Assembly (NCBI GenBank): GCA_020200195.1
Contig: JAIVJE010000298.1
Location: 3,767 to 15,358, forward strand
DNA length: 11,592 bases
Origin: Acidobacteriota bacterium
GTDB taxonomy: Bacteria; Acidobacteriota; Vicinamibacteria; Vicinamibacterales; 2-12-FULL-66-21
Direction of reading: 5' to 3'
Both the position numbers and the translations under genes were made by a program. Positions 1 to 6,843 of this stretch are shown one piece after another. The notes below the pieces were generated by a model, which made no database searches, was not told the origin of the DNA, and was given only the letters and a program-made list of their open reading frames with translations. Every line of letters starts with the position of its first letter. Within the stretch, counting starts at the first letter, position 1.

Positions 1-531
1 GCCCACGATGTACCACGCTTCGTCCATGGGTACTGGATGGCGCAGAGAAGGGGCGGCGCGGACGAGCGCCCTGTCCACCGCCTCGGAGAGCTCCATCAAA
101 AAGAATTGACGGAACGCGGGTCCTCCGCTCGAGGCCAGCAGATCCGGATGCGCTTCGAGCGCGCGTACGAGTGAGCTGAAGCCTCGCGCGTTCCACGTCA
201 CGCGAGGCACAACCACCAGGCGATATCCGCCAATGACCGTGCGAGGCAACGGCAGCGGGTAGCTGGCGATTTCGCCGGCGGCGAACACGAACCGCTTCAC
301 CGCGCGATCGATGGCTTCTGCAAGGACCCCTTGCTCCGCGCTTCGCTGGAGCTCCGCCCACAGCGCCTTGCGCGCAGCCCGCGTTCGTCCAAACAGTGTG
401 AAGCGCCGCTGCGCGGCGAGCTCCGCGACGATGGGCGCGCCGTGGGCCCGCGTCCAGGCGTCGAACGACGCCGGCCGGCGAAGACGGCCGGAATACATCG
501 GGACGTGGTTGACCAGTCGGACCCAATCCAT
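1..531 (-). CDS. Unrecognised protein, N-terminal part, runs off the left edge
   Basis: I do not recognise this protein. The minus strand is open from an ATG at 531 to base 1 (177 codons, no stop). An in-frame TGA lies about 30 bases upstream with no other start between, so this ATG is the natural start; no clear ribosome site precedes it. The protein begins MDWVRLVNHVPMYSGRLRRP. It then has a basic helical stretch (FTLFGRTRAARKALWAELQR), a strand-rich part (TVIGGYRLVVVPRVTW) and a region rich in acidic and hydrophobic residues (FRQFFLMELSEAVDRALVRA). There is no signal peptide or membrane segment. The codon pattern has G/C-rich third positions and no internal stops, which favours a real gene over the shorter plus-strand ORFs it overlaps. 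The 3' end is outside the window, so domain assignment is not possible here. Confidence 0.7.
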   Translation of the reverse strand, partial: MDWVRLVNHVPMYSGRLRRPASFDAWTRAHGAPIVAELAAQRRFTLFGRTRAARKALWAELQRSAEQGVLAEAIDRAVKRFVFAAGEIASYPLPLPRTVIGGYRLVVVPRVTWNARGFSSLVRALEAHPDLLASSGGPAFRQFFLMELSEAVDRALVRAAPSLRHPVPMDEAWYIVG

Positions 532-856
532 GGAGAAAACCCAGTGGGAGCGCCATTGTAATCAGCAAGGGCACTGCCACCGCACCCTCTCGCTCTGCTC
601 CGCGCTTTCAGCGAGCGTGCTGGAGGTGGATGACGATCCTGTACCCCGATTGCAATTTTGTGTAGTGACGGGCACTGCCGAATTCTTCCGAATAGTGCTC
701 TTATGTTCTTGACTCCCGCGTCACTCGATGGCTTACTGTCCCACTAACAACATCCGACCAATTTTTTAATCGACAGGCTGGGAACCGCGGCACCGTGGGC
801 GGCCCTTGGGGTCACCGCTTTGCGCGCGATGCTCCACAGGCGAGGCTCGACTTCAG
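532..856. other. Gene-free divergent intergenic region
   Basis: This stretch separates the minus-strand gene starting at 531 from the J-domain gene starting at 857. It is more AT-rich than its surroundings, notably around 650-665 and 758-772 (AATTTTTTAAT). It holds a 10-base direct repeat, GGGCACTGCC, at 569-578 and 670-679. It also holds a short imperfect inverted repeat around 673-698 (GCACT with AGTGC, ATTC with GAAT). I see no RNA gene or credible ORF. Promoters for both flanking genes are expected here. Confidence 0.5.
709..739 (+). promoter_or_regulatory. Weak sigma-70-like promoter candidate for the J-domain gene
   Basis: TTGACT at 709-714 matches five of six bases of the -35 consensus. 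The only nearby -10 candidates are poor (TTACTG at 733-738 with an 18-base spacer, TACTGT at 734-739 with 19). It lies about 120 bases upstream of the J-domain start. Only the -35-like element is good, so this is a low-confidence call. Confidence 0.2.
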
Positions 857-1426
857 ATGTACTATCAGAACTCAGAGACGGATCACTACGAGACGCTGCA
901 GATCAGCCCCAATGCGGATCCCGACACGATCGAACGGGTGTTCCGCATGCTGGCGCGACGATTCCACCCTGACAATCAAGATACCGGCAACGAAGATCGG
1001 TTTCGGCTGATTCACGACGCCTACATCGCCCTCAGCAATCCGGAGCGGCGCGCTGCGTACGACGTCAGGCACGTCACATTGCGGCAGGAGCGGTGGCGGT
1101 TCGTGGCGAGCGGTCCACCGGCCGACAACGACTTCGAGGCGGAGCAGCACGCCCGGTACGTCGTCCTCGAAATCCTGTATACGCGGCGTCGGGCGGAACC
1201 GGACAGGCCCGGCTTGTCCAACCTGGACCTGACGCACCTGGTGGGCCGGCCGCGTGAACACATGGAGTTCACGATCTGGTACCTGGCGCAGAAGAAAATG
1301 GTGACCCGCAGCGACAATTCGAGCCTGATTATCACGGCCGACGGGGTCGACTTCGTGGAGCATCACAACCAGGCGAAACTTCAACGCCTGCGTCTGGCCG
1401 CGCGACGCGACGAGCGCGCCGGCTAA
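857..1426 (+). CDS. J-domain (DnaJ-like) protein with winged-helix-like C-terminal domain
   Basis: The 189-aa protein opens with a J-domain (about residues 10-70). Helix II is followed by the diagnostic HPD tripeptide at 37-39 within LARRFHPDNQDT, then LIHDAYIALSNPERRAAYD as helices III and IV. J-domains stimulate the ATPase of Hsp70 (DnaK). There is no G/F-rich linker, zinc-finger or DnaJ C-terminal domain, so this is not classical DnaJ. Residues about 95-170 read as helix-helix-helix-wing (RYVVLEILYTRR, LDLTHLVGRPREHMEFTIWY, then SSLIITADGVDFVE), suggesting a winged-helix fold; that part is inference. An upstream in-frame TTG at 806 would add 17 unconserved-looking residues. I prefer ATG 857, which has a weak GAGG about 11 bases upstream and starts just before the J-domain. 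The protein is probably cytoplasmic. Confidence 0.85.
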   Translation: MYYQNSETDHYETLQISPNADPDTIERVFRMLARRFHPDNQDTGNEDRFRLIHDAYIALSNPERRAAYDVRHVTLRQERWRFVASGPPADNDFEAEQHARYVVLEILYTRRRAEPDRPGLSNLDLTHLVGRPREHMEFTIWYLAQKKMVTRSDNSSLIITADGVDFVEHHNQAKLQRLRLAARRDERAG

Positions 1427-1429
1427 CAT

Positions 1430-1446
1430 AAGGGACAAGGTCCCTT
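1430..1446. terminator. Hairpin between convergent genes, terminator-like
   Basis: AAGGGAC (1430-1436) and GTCCCTT (1440-1446) form a perfect 7-bp stem with a 3-base loop, starting four bases after the J-domain stop codon. On the plus strand it runs into a pyrimidine tract (TTCCCTTATCCCTTTT) rather than pure T. Its position between converging stop codons fits a terminator, possibly bidirectional, but the stem is short. Confidence 0.45.
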
Positions 1447-1468
1447 TTCCCTTATCCCTTTTCCCTTT
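1441..1468. repeat. Four tandem heptads TCCCTTW; G-quadruplex-capable on the minus strand
   Basis: Four consecutive 7-base units (TCCCTTT, TCCCTTA, TCCCTTT, TCCCTTT) fill the space between two convergent genes, and the last unit overlaps the stop codon of the metalloprotease gene. On the minus strand they read as four GGG runs separated by exactly four bases (AAAA, ATAA, AAAA), which satisfies the usual G3N1-7 quadruplex rule. The quadruplex would lie in the 3' end of the protease transcript. Confidence 0.8.
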
Positions 1469-2618
1469 ATTTGACCCCGATGCGCGCGCGCCACTGGGCG
1501 TAAAAGGAATCGGGCTGTACGCCGTGCGTGCTGAGCGCCTGATCGACGGTATGCCCGCTGCCGAGCATCTGAAGGAATGGGCCGACGTTGGCGCCGAGCC
1601 GCTCGCACAGCAACTGCCCGCCCACGAGGCTCTCCGCGTAGGCGACGAGCGCGGTCTCGCCGTCGAACCGGTCGAACCCGTCCGCGAGATCTTCCAGCGG
1701 AATGCGGACGCCCGCGGACTTCAGGACGCGCGCCACCCACGAGCGATCGCTCGATTCCAGATAACTCGCCAGCCCTTCATGGATCCATGTCGGTACACCG
1801 CGCGGCGCGGCGTTCGTGATCACAGCGTGCACGAATTCGTGGGTGACAACACGGTCGAGAGTCTTGGGAGACCGAAGGGCCCCTTCGACTGGAAGCCTGA
1901 TGCGGCCGTCGTAGCCGCCGCCGGCCCACGCCGGTGCGCGGGTGATGTCCTGAAACTGCCGATTCGTATAGAGAATGACCGTCAGCGTTTCTCCTGGATA
2001 GCTGTTCAGCCGCTTGCCAATGCTCCAGTACACCGACTCGAGCACGCCTGCGACACGATCGCTGATCGTCTTTTCCGCGGCGCCTTCGAACAGCACGCGG
2101 AACCGCGCGCCCGGCCGTTCTTCGAAGCGGCTGTGCAGGGCGGATTCGCGGCGCCATTGCTCGAGCTGCTGCGTGATAGCGCGATCGCCCGGCGCAAGCG
2201 CCGCCGCCTTCTCCATCGTCCGGAGCGCCAGATCGAGATCCGCGCCCTGATACGCGACTTGGGAGAGCAGCACCATAGCCGGGACGAAGCGGGGGTTGTA
2301 CTCGATGGCGCGTTTCAACGCCGAGATGGCCGCGTCGGATCGCCCGAGCGTGAACGCGGCGTAACCGGCGCCGTAGTACAGCATTGCGTTGCGCGGACTT
2401 CTTTCGAGCTCCTCCCGGAAGATCGCCGCCGCCTTTGCGGCGTCGCCGCGTTCGAGCGCCGCCCAGGCCGCAGGCGCGGGCAACTCGCGCTCCTGCGGCT
2501 CAGTGGCTTCAGCGGTGCCTACGATCGCCGTCGTGAACGTCATCACCACCGCGATCGCAGCTGCGTAGCCAAATTGCATCCGCCAGCAGGCGGCAAACCC
2601 TGTACCGCTGAGGTTCAC
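1467..2618 (-). CDS. Secreted TPR-containing peptidase-MA-like zinc metallohydrolase
   Basis: The 383-aa product has an N-terminal hydrophobic segment (about residues 15-38, ending IVGTAEA) that looks like a signal peptide. TPR-like repeats follow at about 48-150 (YYGAGYAAFTLGRSDAAIS; ALKRAIEYNPRFVPAMVLLS). The C-terminal domain carries HEFVH at 260-264 and a downstream WIHEGLASYLE whose Glu 281 fits the third zinc ligand of gluzincin peptidases of the peptidase-MA type. TPRs probably bind a protein partner or substrate in the periplasm; the substrate is unknown. The longest start is GTG at 2618; ATG at 2579 (residue 14) is an alternative that would drop the only positive charge before the hydrophobic core, so I keep GTG. 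Neither has a strong ribosome site. The gene converges with the J-domain gene and diverges from the oxidoreductase at 2762. Confidence 0.85.
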   Translation of the reverse strand: MNLSGTGFAACWRMQFGYAAAIAVVMTFTTAIVGTAEATEPQERELPAPAAWAALERGDAAKAAAIFREELERSPRNAMLYYGAGYAAFTLGRSDAAISALKRAIEYNPRFVPAMVLLSQVAYQGADLDLALRTMEKAAALAPGDRAITQQLEQWRRESALHSRFEERPGARFRVLFEGAAEKTISDRVAGVLESVYWSIGKRLNSYPGETLTVILYTNRQFQDITRAPAWAGGGYDGRIRLPVEGALRSPKTLDRVVTHEFVHAVITNAAPRGVPTWIHEGLASYLESSDRSWVARVLKSAGVRIPLEDLADGFDRFDGETALVAYAESLVGGQLLCERLGANVGPFLQMLGSGHTVDQALSTHGVQPDSFYAQWRARIGVK

Positions 2619-2734
2619 AACCTTCCGCGAGCTTTTCGCTGAAGCTCCGGCCGATCGGATTACGTTTTCCGGGCCGCGCTGTCAGATTTTGTCGGGTCCG
2701 CTCGACGTGAAAACGCTTTTTGCGCGTGAAGTGC

Positions 2735-2740
2735 TAGGAT
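2735..2740 (+). promoter_or_regulatory. Extended -10 promoter candidate (TGC-TAGGAT)
   Basis: TAGGAT preceded by TGC (2732-2734) resembles an extended -10 element (TGnTATAAT). No good -35 is seen at the usual spacing. A transcript starting near 2747 would have a leader of about 15 bases carrying little more than the strong ribosome site. Confidence 0.3.
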
Positions 2741-2748
2741 GGGGCCGC

Positions 2749-2757
2749 AGGAGGAGG
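2749..2757 (+). promoter_or_regulatory. Strong Shine-Dalgarno (AGGAGGAGG) fixing a GTG start
   Basis: A triple AGG lies 4 to 7 bases before GTG 2762, so the GTG is credible as the start of the oxidoreductase. It is the strongest ribosome site in the window. Confidence 0.8.
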
Positions 2758-2761
2758 TCAC

Positions 2762-4234
2762 GTGGCCAGTAACAAGACCGAGCAGAACGGCATCTCGCGA
2801 CGCGACTTTACGTCGCGCGTCGGGGCAGCGGCGGCGGGCATCGTGGTCGGTGGAGATCTGTTCAGTTCGGGCGTGCACGCAGCAGCCGACGTCAGCGGCC
2901 GTGTGCTCGGCGCCAACGACCGCGTCGTCGTGGCCAGCATCGGAATCCGCGGTCAAGGTAATTCCCTGAAGCGCGGCTTTGCGCGCCTCCCGAACGTGGA
3001 GGTCAAGACGCTGTGCGACATCGACGGGAACCTGGCCCCGGAACGTATCAACGACGCCCGCTTGAAAGACGTCGCCACCTTCAAACCGGCGTTCGTTCAG
3101 GACCTGCGACGGGTGCTCGACGACAAGGACGTGCACGCAGTCATCATCGCCACGCCGAACCATTGGCATGCGCTCGCGACGATCTGGGCGCTGCAGGCGG
3201 GCAAACACGTGTACGTCGAAAAGCCGGCGTCGCACACGGTATGGGAAGGTCGCAAGATGGTCGAAGCGGCCGCACGGTTCAACAAGATTGTCCAGGTCGG
3301 GACGATGAACCGAAGCCGGCCGGCCGTCCGTCAGGCAATCAAGTTTCTGCATGATGGCGGCATCGGCAAGGTTTACATGGCGCGCGGCCTCTGTTACAAA
3401 CCGCGTCCCGCGATCGGCAAGTACCCCGACGGTCCAATGGCGCCCGGTGAGAAGTACGCGTTGACCGTCGGGTCCACGAACTACGAGCCGACCTACGACG
3501 ATCAGTACCTCTCCAAAGTCGACTACGACCTGTGGCTGGGGCCGGCGGCCAAGCGGCCGTTCAACCGCAACCGCTTTCACTACAACTGGCACTGGCACTG
3601 GGACTACGGCAACGGCGATACCGGAAACCAGGGACCGCACCAGTTCGACGTCGCGCGGTGGGGTCTCAACAAGCAGGAGCACCCGAACCGAATCCGGTCG
3701 GTCGGCGGCTATTTCGGGGCGGAGGCATCGCAGGAGACGCCGGATACGCAGACGGCGTTGTTCGAGTACGCCGACGGCACGATCTTCGAATTCGCGACGC
3801 GCGGCGAATTCACGAACGACGAAGGGGGTCAGCGCATCGGCAACCTGTTCTACGGCTCAAAAGGCTGGCTGTGGGTGGACGGCGACGGCCGCAAGTGGCA
3901 GTCGTACCTGGGGCCGAAGAACGAAAAGGGACCGGGCGCCGACGCGCCGGAGACGGCGGGCAGCGACCCGCTCGTGCTCACGAGCACCGAGTACCCGCAC
4001 TACCAGAACTTCGTCGACGCCATTCGTGCGAACGATCCGAAGATCCTGACCTGCGATGTGATGGAAGGGCACCTGTCGTCGACGCTGCCCCACCTGGCGA
4101 ACATTTCCTATCGGACGGGGCGCGCGCTCGTGTTCGACGGGAAGACCGAAACATTCGTGGACGACAAGAAGGCCGACGAGCTCCTGACGCGCGAGTACCG
4201 CAAGGGGTTCGAACTCCCGAAGTCGTTCTCGTAA
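2762..4234 (+). CDS. Tat-exported Gfo/Idh/MocA family oxidoreductase
   Basis: This 490-aa protein begins with a twin-arginine signal (ISRRDF at 11-16, then an Ala/Gly/Val-rich stretch to about 42). The Rossmann domain starts at VVVASIGIRGQG (55-66). It is followed by ATPNHWHA (130-137) and the family's EKP motif (153-155), whose Lys is catalytic in studied members. The second half holds a His-rich segment with GDTGNQGPHQFD (285-296), matching the catalytic Asp-x-Gly-x-x-x-His-x-x-Asp region. Family members oxidise or reduce a sugar or cyclitol hydroxyl using tightly bound NAD(P). Tat export of the folded, cofactor-loaded enzyme is known for Zymomonas glucose-fructose oxidoreductase. Substrate cannot be told; the DUF1080 gene nearby suggests keto-sugar chemistry in the periplasm. 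The strong ribosome site at 2749-2757 supports the GTG start. The gene converges with the oxidoreductase ending at 4320. Confidence 0.92.
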   Translation: MASNKTEQNGISRRDFTSRVGAAAAGIVVGGDLFSSGVHAAADVSGRVLGANDRVVVASIGIRGQGNSLKRGFARLPNVEVKTLCDIDGNLAPERINDARLKDVATFKPAFVQDLRRVLDDKDVHAVIIATPNHWHALATIWALQAGKHVYVEKPASHTVWEGRKMVEAAARFNKIVQVGTMNRSRPAVRQAIKFLHDGGIGKVYMARGLCYKPRPAIGKYPDGPMAPGEKYALTVGSTNYEPTYDDQYLSKVDYDLWLGPAAKRPFNRNRFHYNWHWHWDYGNGDTGNQGPHQFDVARWGLNKQEHPNRIRSVGGYFGAEASQETPDTQTALFEYADGTIFEFATRGEFTNDEGGQRIGNLFYGSKGWLWVDGDGRKWQSYLGPKNEKGPGADAPETAGSDPLVLTSTEYPHYQNFVDAIRANDPKILTCDVMEGHLSSTLPHLANISYRTGRALVFDGKTETFVDDKKADELLTREYRKGFELPKSFS

Positions 4235-4254
4235 GGCACGACCGGCTGGGCGCG

Positions 4255-4285
4255 GTCAGGCGCAGCAGTAGTCGCTGCGCTTGAC
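4255..4285. terminator. 12-bp hairpin between convergent oxidoreductase genes
   Basis: GTCAGGCGCAGC (4255-4266) pairs with GCTGCGCTTGAC (4274-4285), a 12-bp stem with one G-T position around a 7-base loop (AGTAGTC). It starts 20 bases after the stop of the 2762-4234 gene and 33 bases before the stop of the opposing gene. Neither strand has a T-run after it, so it may stabilise 3' ends or act with a protein factor rather than work as a classical intrinsic terminator. Confidence 0.5.
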
Positions 4286-4300
4286 TGCGGGCCGCACCTG

Positions 4301-4315
4301 GGATCGCAGCGATCC
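4301..4315. repeat. Palindrome GGATCGC-A-GCGATCC next to a stop codon
   Basis: A perfect 7-bp inverted repeat around a single base, four bases downstream of the TGA at 4320-4322 of the minus-strand oxidoreductase. The tight centre means that as RNA it would fold as a shorter hairpin. It may be a second termination element for that gene or a protein-binding palindrome. Confidence 0.4.
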
Positions 4316-4319
4316 TGTT

Positions 4320-5702
4320 TCAGCGCCCGCCGTTGTCAGTCCTCGCTGAAGTGCGCTTCATTTTCTCCGGATCCCATGCAATCGGGCGTCCCTCGAAGTA
4401 ACTGTCGTTGGTCAGAAGCGCCGGACCCGCGGCTCTGAACCCGAACACCGCGTCCTCCACCACCGGCTTGCGCGTGCGGACGGCGTCGAGGAAGTTGACG
4501 AAGTGATCATACGTGTCGCTGTACCCGCCGGGTGGCGCGTAGACTTCTTCGCTGCCGGGCCACAGCTCCTGCTGTTCCGGATACTTCGCGCGGTACTGCT
4601 CCAGAAACGCCTTCTGGACATCTTCCGTGAAGGTGTCGATGGTGTACCCAGGTTCGCGCGGCCGTGCACGGCGCGCGAGCGTGACGCCGGCGCCGCCAAT
4701 CGTGATCACCCCGTCGGGACCTACGAACCGGAACGCCTGGCTGTCCCCTGCGCCTTCAGCGAAATTTACCCTGAGGGCGAGCGTGAACGCCGGATGCGCC
4801 GCGGTCTTCGGATAATCGTAGAGCGCGAGCATCACGTCGGGGACGTCCCGCCCGTCGTTCCAGTAGCGCAATCCGCCCGTCGCCACGATGCGCGTCGGGC
4901 CCGCCGAGTCGAGCACGTAATGAATGCCGGAGAACAAATGCACGAACAGATCGCCCGGGATGCCGGTGCCGTAGTCGCGATAGTTGCGCCACCGGAACAG
5001 TCGGATGGGTTCGAACGGTCTCTTCGGGGCGTGCCCCAGGAAGCGGTCCCAATCCACCGTCTGCGGAGACGCGTCCGGGGGAATCGAGTACTGCCACGCG
5101 CCCAGCGCCGAGTTGCGGTTGATCCATGCCTCGACGAGATTCAACTCGCCGATCGATCCGGCGCGATACAGATCGCGTGCCTTCGCGTACACGATCGAGC
5201 TGACGCGCTGGCTGCCCACCTGTAGAATCCGCTTCGTCTCCCGGGCAACGTCGGCGACCGGCCGACCCTCGTCCACGCGCTGCATCATCGGCTTCTCGAC
5301 ATAGACGTCCTTGCCGGCCTTCATGGCGTCCATCGAGATGCGCGCGTGCCAATGGTCCGGGGTGGCGATGATCACCGCATCGACGTCCGGGCGCGCCAGC
5401 ACCTCGCGGTAGTCGCGGGTCGTGAAGAGCTGCTCGCCCCACAGCTCCTTCGAGCGCAGGAGCCTGCCGTCGTAAATATCAGCCACCGCGGTGAGCTCCG
5501 TGCCGGGCACTCTGAGCGCCGTCCGGGTGTCGTACATGCCCTGGCCTCCGGCGCCAATGAGCGCGATCTGAATGCGCTCGTTCGGAGGGACATCCTGCGC
5601 GGCCTGCGGGCGGTCCTGACCACGCAACGCGATCGGCAGTGAGGCCGCCACGCCGCCACCGGCGGCGGTCTTCAGGAACTCACGACGGGACGGCCGCTTC
5701 AT
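4320..5702 (-). CDS. Tat-exported Gfo/Idh/MocA family oxidoreductase, second gene of a two-gene operon
   Basis: The 460-aa protein starts with a twin-arginine signal (SRREFLK at 5-11, then TAAGGGVAASLPIAL). The NAD(P)-binding loop is IGAGGQG (49-55), followed by IIATPDHWHARIS (111-123) and EKP (136-138). The catalytic region is GIPGDLFVHLFSGIHYVLD (247-265), with Asp 251 and His 255 or 261 as candidates. This differs from the GDTGNQGPHQFD form of the 2762-4234 protein, so the two belong to separate subfamilies and are not recent duplicates. It probably oxidises a sugar or glycoside hydroxyl in the periplasm; substrate unknown. The start ATG at 5702 is preceded by GAGGTG with a 5-base gap. That ribosome site overlaps the TGA of the upstream oxidoreductase, which ends only 9 bases away, pointing to one transcript and translational coupling. 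Confidence 0.92.
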   Translation of the reverse strand: MKRPSRREFLKTAAGGGVAASLPIALRGQDRPQAAQDVPPNERIQIALIGAGGQGMYDTRTALRVPGTELTAVADIYDGRLLRSKELWGEQLFTTRDYREVLARPDVDAVIIATPDHWHARISMDAMKAGKDVYVEKPMMQRVDEGRPVADVARETKRILQVGSQRVSSIVYAKARDLYRAGSIGELNLVEAWINRNSALGAWQYSIPPDASPQTVDWDRFLGHAPKRPFEPIRLFRWRNYRDYGTGIPGDLFVHLFSGIHYVLDSAGPTRIVATGGLRYWNDGRDVPDVMLALYDYPKTAAHPAFTLALRVNFAEGAGDSQAFRFVGPDGVITIGGAGVTLARRARPREPGYTIDTFTEDVQKAFLEQYRAKYPEQQELWPGSEEVYAPPGGYSDTYDHFVNFLDAVRTRKPVVEDAVFGFRAAGPALLTNDSYFEGRPIAWDPEKMKRTSARTDNGGR

Positions 5703-5707
5703 GTCGT

Positions 5708-5713
5708 CACCTC
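5708..5713 (-). promoter_or_regulatory. Shine-Dalgarno overlapping the upstream stop codon
   Basis: GAGGTG on the minus strand lies 5 bases before ATG 5702 and shares bases with the TGA (5714-5712) of the preceding oxidoreductase. The arrangement favours re-initiation by ribosomes finishing the upstream gene. Confidence 0.7.
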
Positions 5714-6824
5714 AGTCTTTGATGAGTGGAAGGCCCACGGGTGCGCCGCCCTGCTCGGCGGAGCGGTCCGCTGCGAGGCACACTTCCATCGTTTTCTGCG
5801 CGTCGAAGACGCTGATCGAGGTCTCGCGGCCTGCAAGGATGCACGCCACGAGCTCATCGATCTCCGCCTGAAATGGGTGATGGCTGACGTCCGCGGAGTC
5901 CGGCATCGGACAGAAGATTCGGACGCCCGGGCGTCCGCCGGCGTCCGTCGCCGCCTCGAGCCGTACGTCTGCGAAGGGATTCGCGTCCGCCAGGGCCGCC
6001 ACATCGAGCGCGCCGTCGAGCGTTTGAATGAAATCATGGCGCACGGTGGCGCGGTCGCCCATCAGCTCGACCATGAAGGTGTAGGGCAGCATGAAATCGG
6101 TCGAGCTCGTCACATGCCCCAGCGCTCTCCCCTCGAGGCGCAGGTTCACCAGGATGGACGTCGGCCACTCGTAGCCCGCGGTGAACTGCGTCTGGATGGC
6201 ACTCGCCTCGACGGCCTCACGGCCTGCGCACCAGCGCAGCGCGTCCACGGCATGGCAACCGGCCGCGAGCAGATGACTGCGGCCGCTCTCACGCGTCCGC
6301 ACCCACTCCCAACCTGAGTACCAGTCCGTCACGCGCGACAGGTACTGCGTCCGCGCGAACCGGATTTCACCGAGCCAACCGGACTCCTGCAGCCACTTGA
6401 CGAACTTGAGATACGGGTTGTAGCGGAGCTCGAACGATACGATCGTCCGTACGCCGGCAGTTCGAACGGCATCCCGAATCCGGATCAGCTCCTCTTCGTT
6501 CAGGCCCGTTGGCTTCTCCAGGACGATGTGCCGCCCTGCACGCGCAGCAGCGACAGCTTGCTCGGCGTGCAGGTGGTTGGGCGTGGTGATTACCATGATG
6601 TCCACATCCGGCGCGTCCAGCAGATCCTCGTAGCGCGTGGTGATCCGCGCGTCGGGCACGGACAGCGTATATCGCACGAGATTCGCACGGGTCCGCGCGG
6701 CGTCCCGGCCGACCAGCCACGTCACTTCCGTGTGCGGATTCTTCTGGAACGCCGTGATGTGCTGCGATGCGCACCAGCCGACACCGGCGACGCCGACACC
6801 CAGTTTTCCCTCCCGAGTAGGCAC
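5712..6824 (-). CDS. Cytoplasmic Gfo/Idh/MocA family oxidoreductase, first gene of the operon
   Basis: This 370-aa protein has no signal peptide. The Rossmann fold starts at once (LGVGVAGVG, 8-16), followed by ITTPNHLHAEQAV (79-91) and EKP (103-105). The second-domain motif is LLAAGCHAVDALRW (185-198) with His 191 and Asp 194; the Asp of the common Asp-x-Gly-x-His pattern is Ala here, as in some branches of the family. Family knowledge suggests NAD(P)-dependent oxidation or reduction of a sugar or inositol derivative; the substrate is unknown. GTG at 6824 is forced as the start, since an in-frame TAG lies nine bases upstream and the first beta strand follows directly. It has no ribosome site, and only 25 bases separate it from the divergent DUF1080 gene, so its transcript may be nearly leaderless. 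It probably works in the cytoplasm on what its exported partners release. Confidence 0.9.
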   Translation of the reverse strand: MPTREGKLGVGVAGVGWCASQHITAFQKNPHTEVTWLVGRDAARTRANLVRYTLSVPDARITTRYEDLLDAPDVDIMVITTPNHLHAEQAVAAARAGRHIVLEKPTGLNEEELIRIRDAVRTAGVRTIVSFELRYNPYLKFVKWLQESGWLGEIRFARTQYLSRVTDWYSGWEWVRTRESGRSHLLAAGCHAVDALRWCAGREAVEASAIQTQFTAGYEWPTSILVNLRLEGRALGHVTSSTDFMLPYTFMVELMGDRATVRHDFIQTLDGALDVAALADANPFADVRLEAATDAGGRPGVRIFCPMPDSADVSHHPFQAEIDELVACILAGRETSISVFDAQKTMEVCLAADRSAEQGGAPVGLPLIKD

Positions 6825-6832
6825 CGCGCTAG

Positions 6833-6843
6833 CCTAGACTAGG
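6833..6843. promoter_or_regulatory. 11-bp palindrome CCTAG-A-CTAGG in the 25-bp divergent gap
   Basis: A perfect inverted repeat lies in the middle of the gap between two divergent start codons (GTG 6824 and ATG 6850). It contains -10-like hexamers on both strands: TAGACT on plus (6835-6840) and TAGTCT on minus (6841-6836). With usual -10 to start spacing, both transcripts would begin within a few bases of the start codons. It could instead be an operator controlling both genes. No clear -35 elements are visible. Confidence 0.4.

Noticed and set aside
311..712. Plus-strand frames over 311-712
   Set aside because: They overlap the better-supported minus-strand gene starting at 531 and give Arg/Ser/Ala-rich shadow protein.
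872..1438. 188-codon minus-strand frame opposite the J-domain gene
   Set aside because: The plus strand has the HPD-containing J-domain; the antisense frame has no motif.
1524..2642. 372-codon plus-strand frame opposite the metalloprotease
   Set aside because: The minus strand shows signal peptide, TPRs and a zinc site. The plus-strand product is Arg/Ala-rich with no recognisable motif and no ribosome site.
2660..3682. 340-codon open frame antisense to the first Tat-exported oxidoreductase
   Set aside because: The plus-strand protein has a full set of family motifs and a strong ribosome site. The antisense product is low-complexity (Val, Arg, Asp-rich) and is a side effect of GC-rich codon use.
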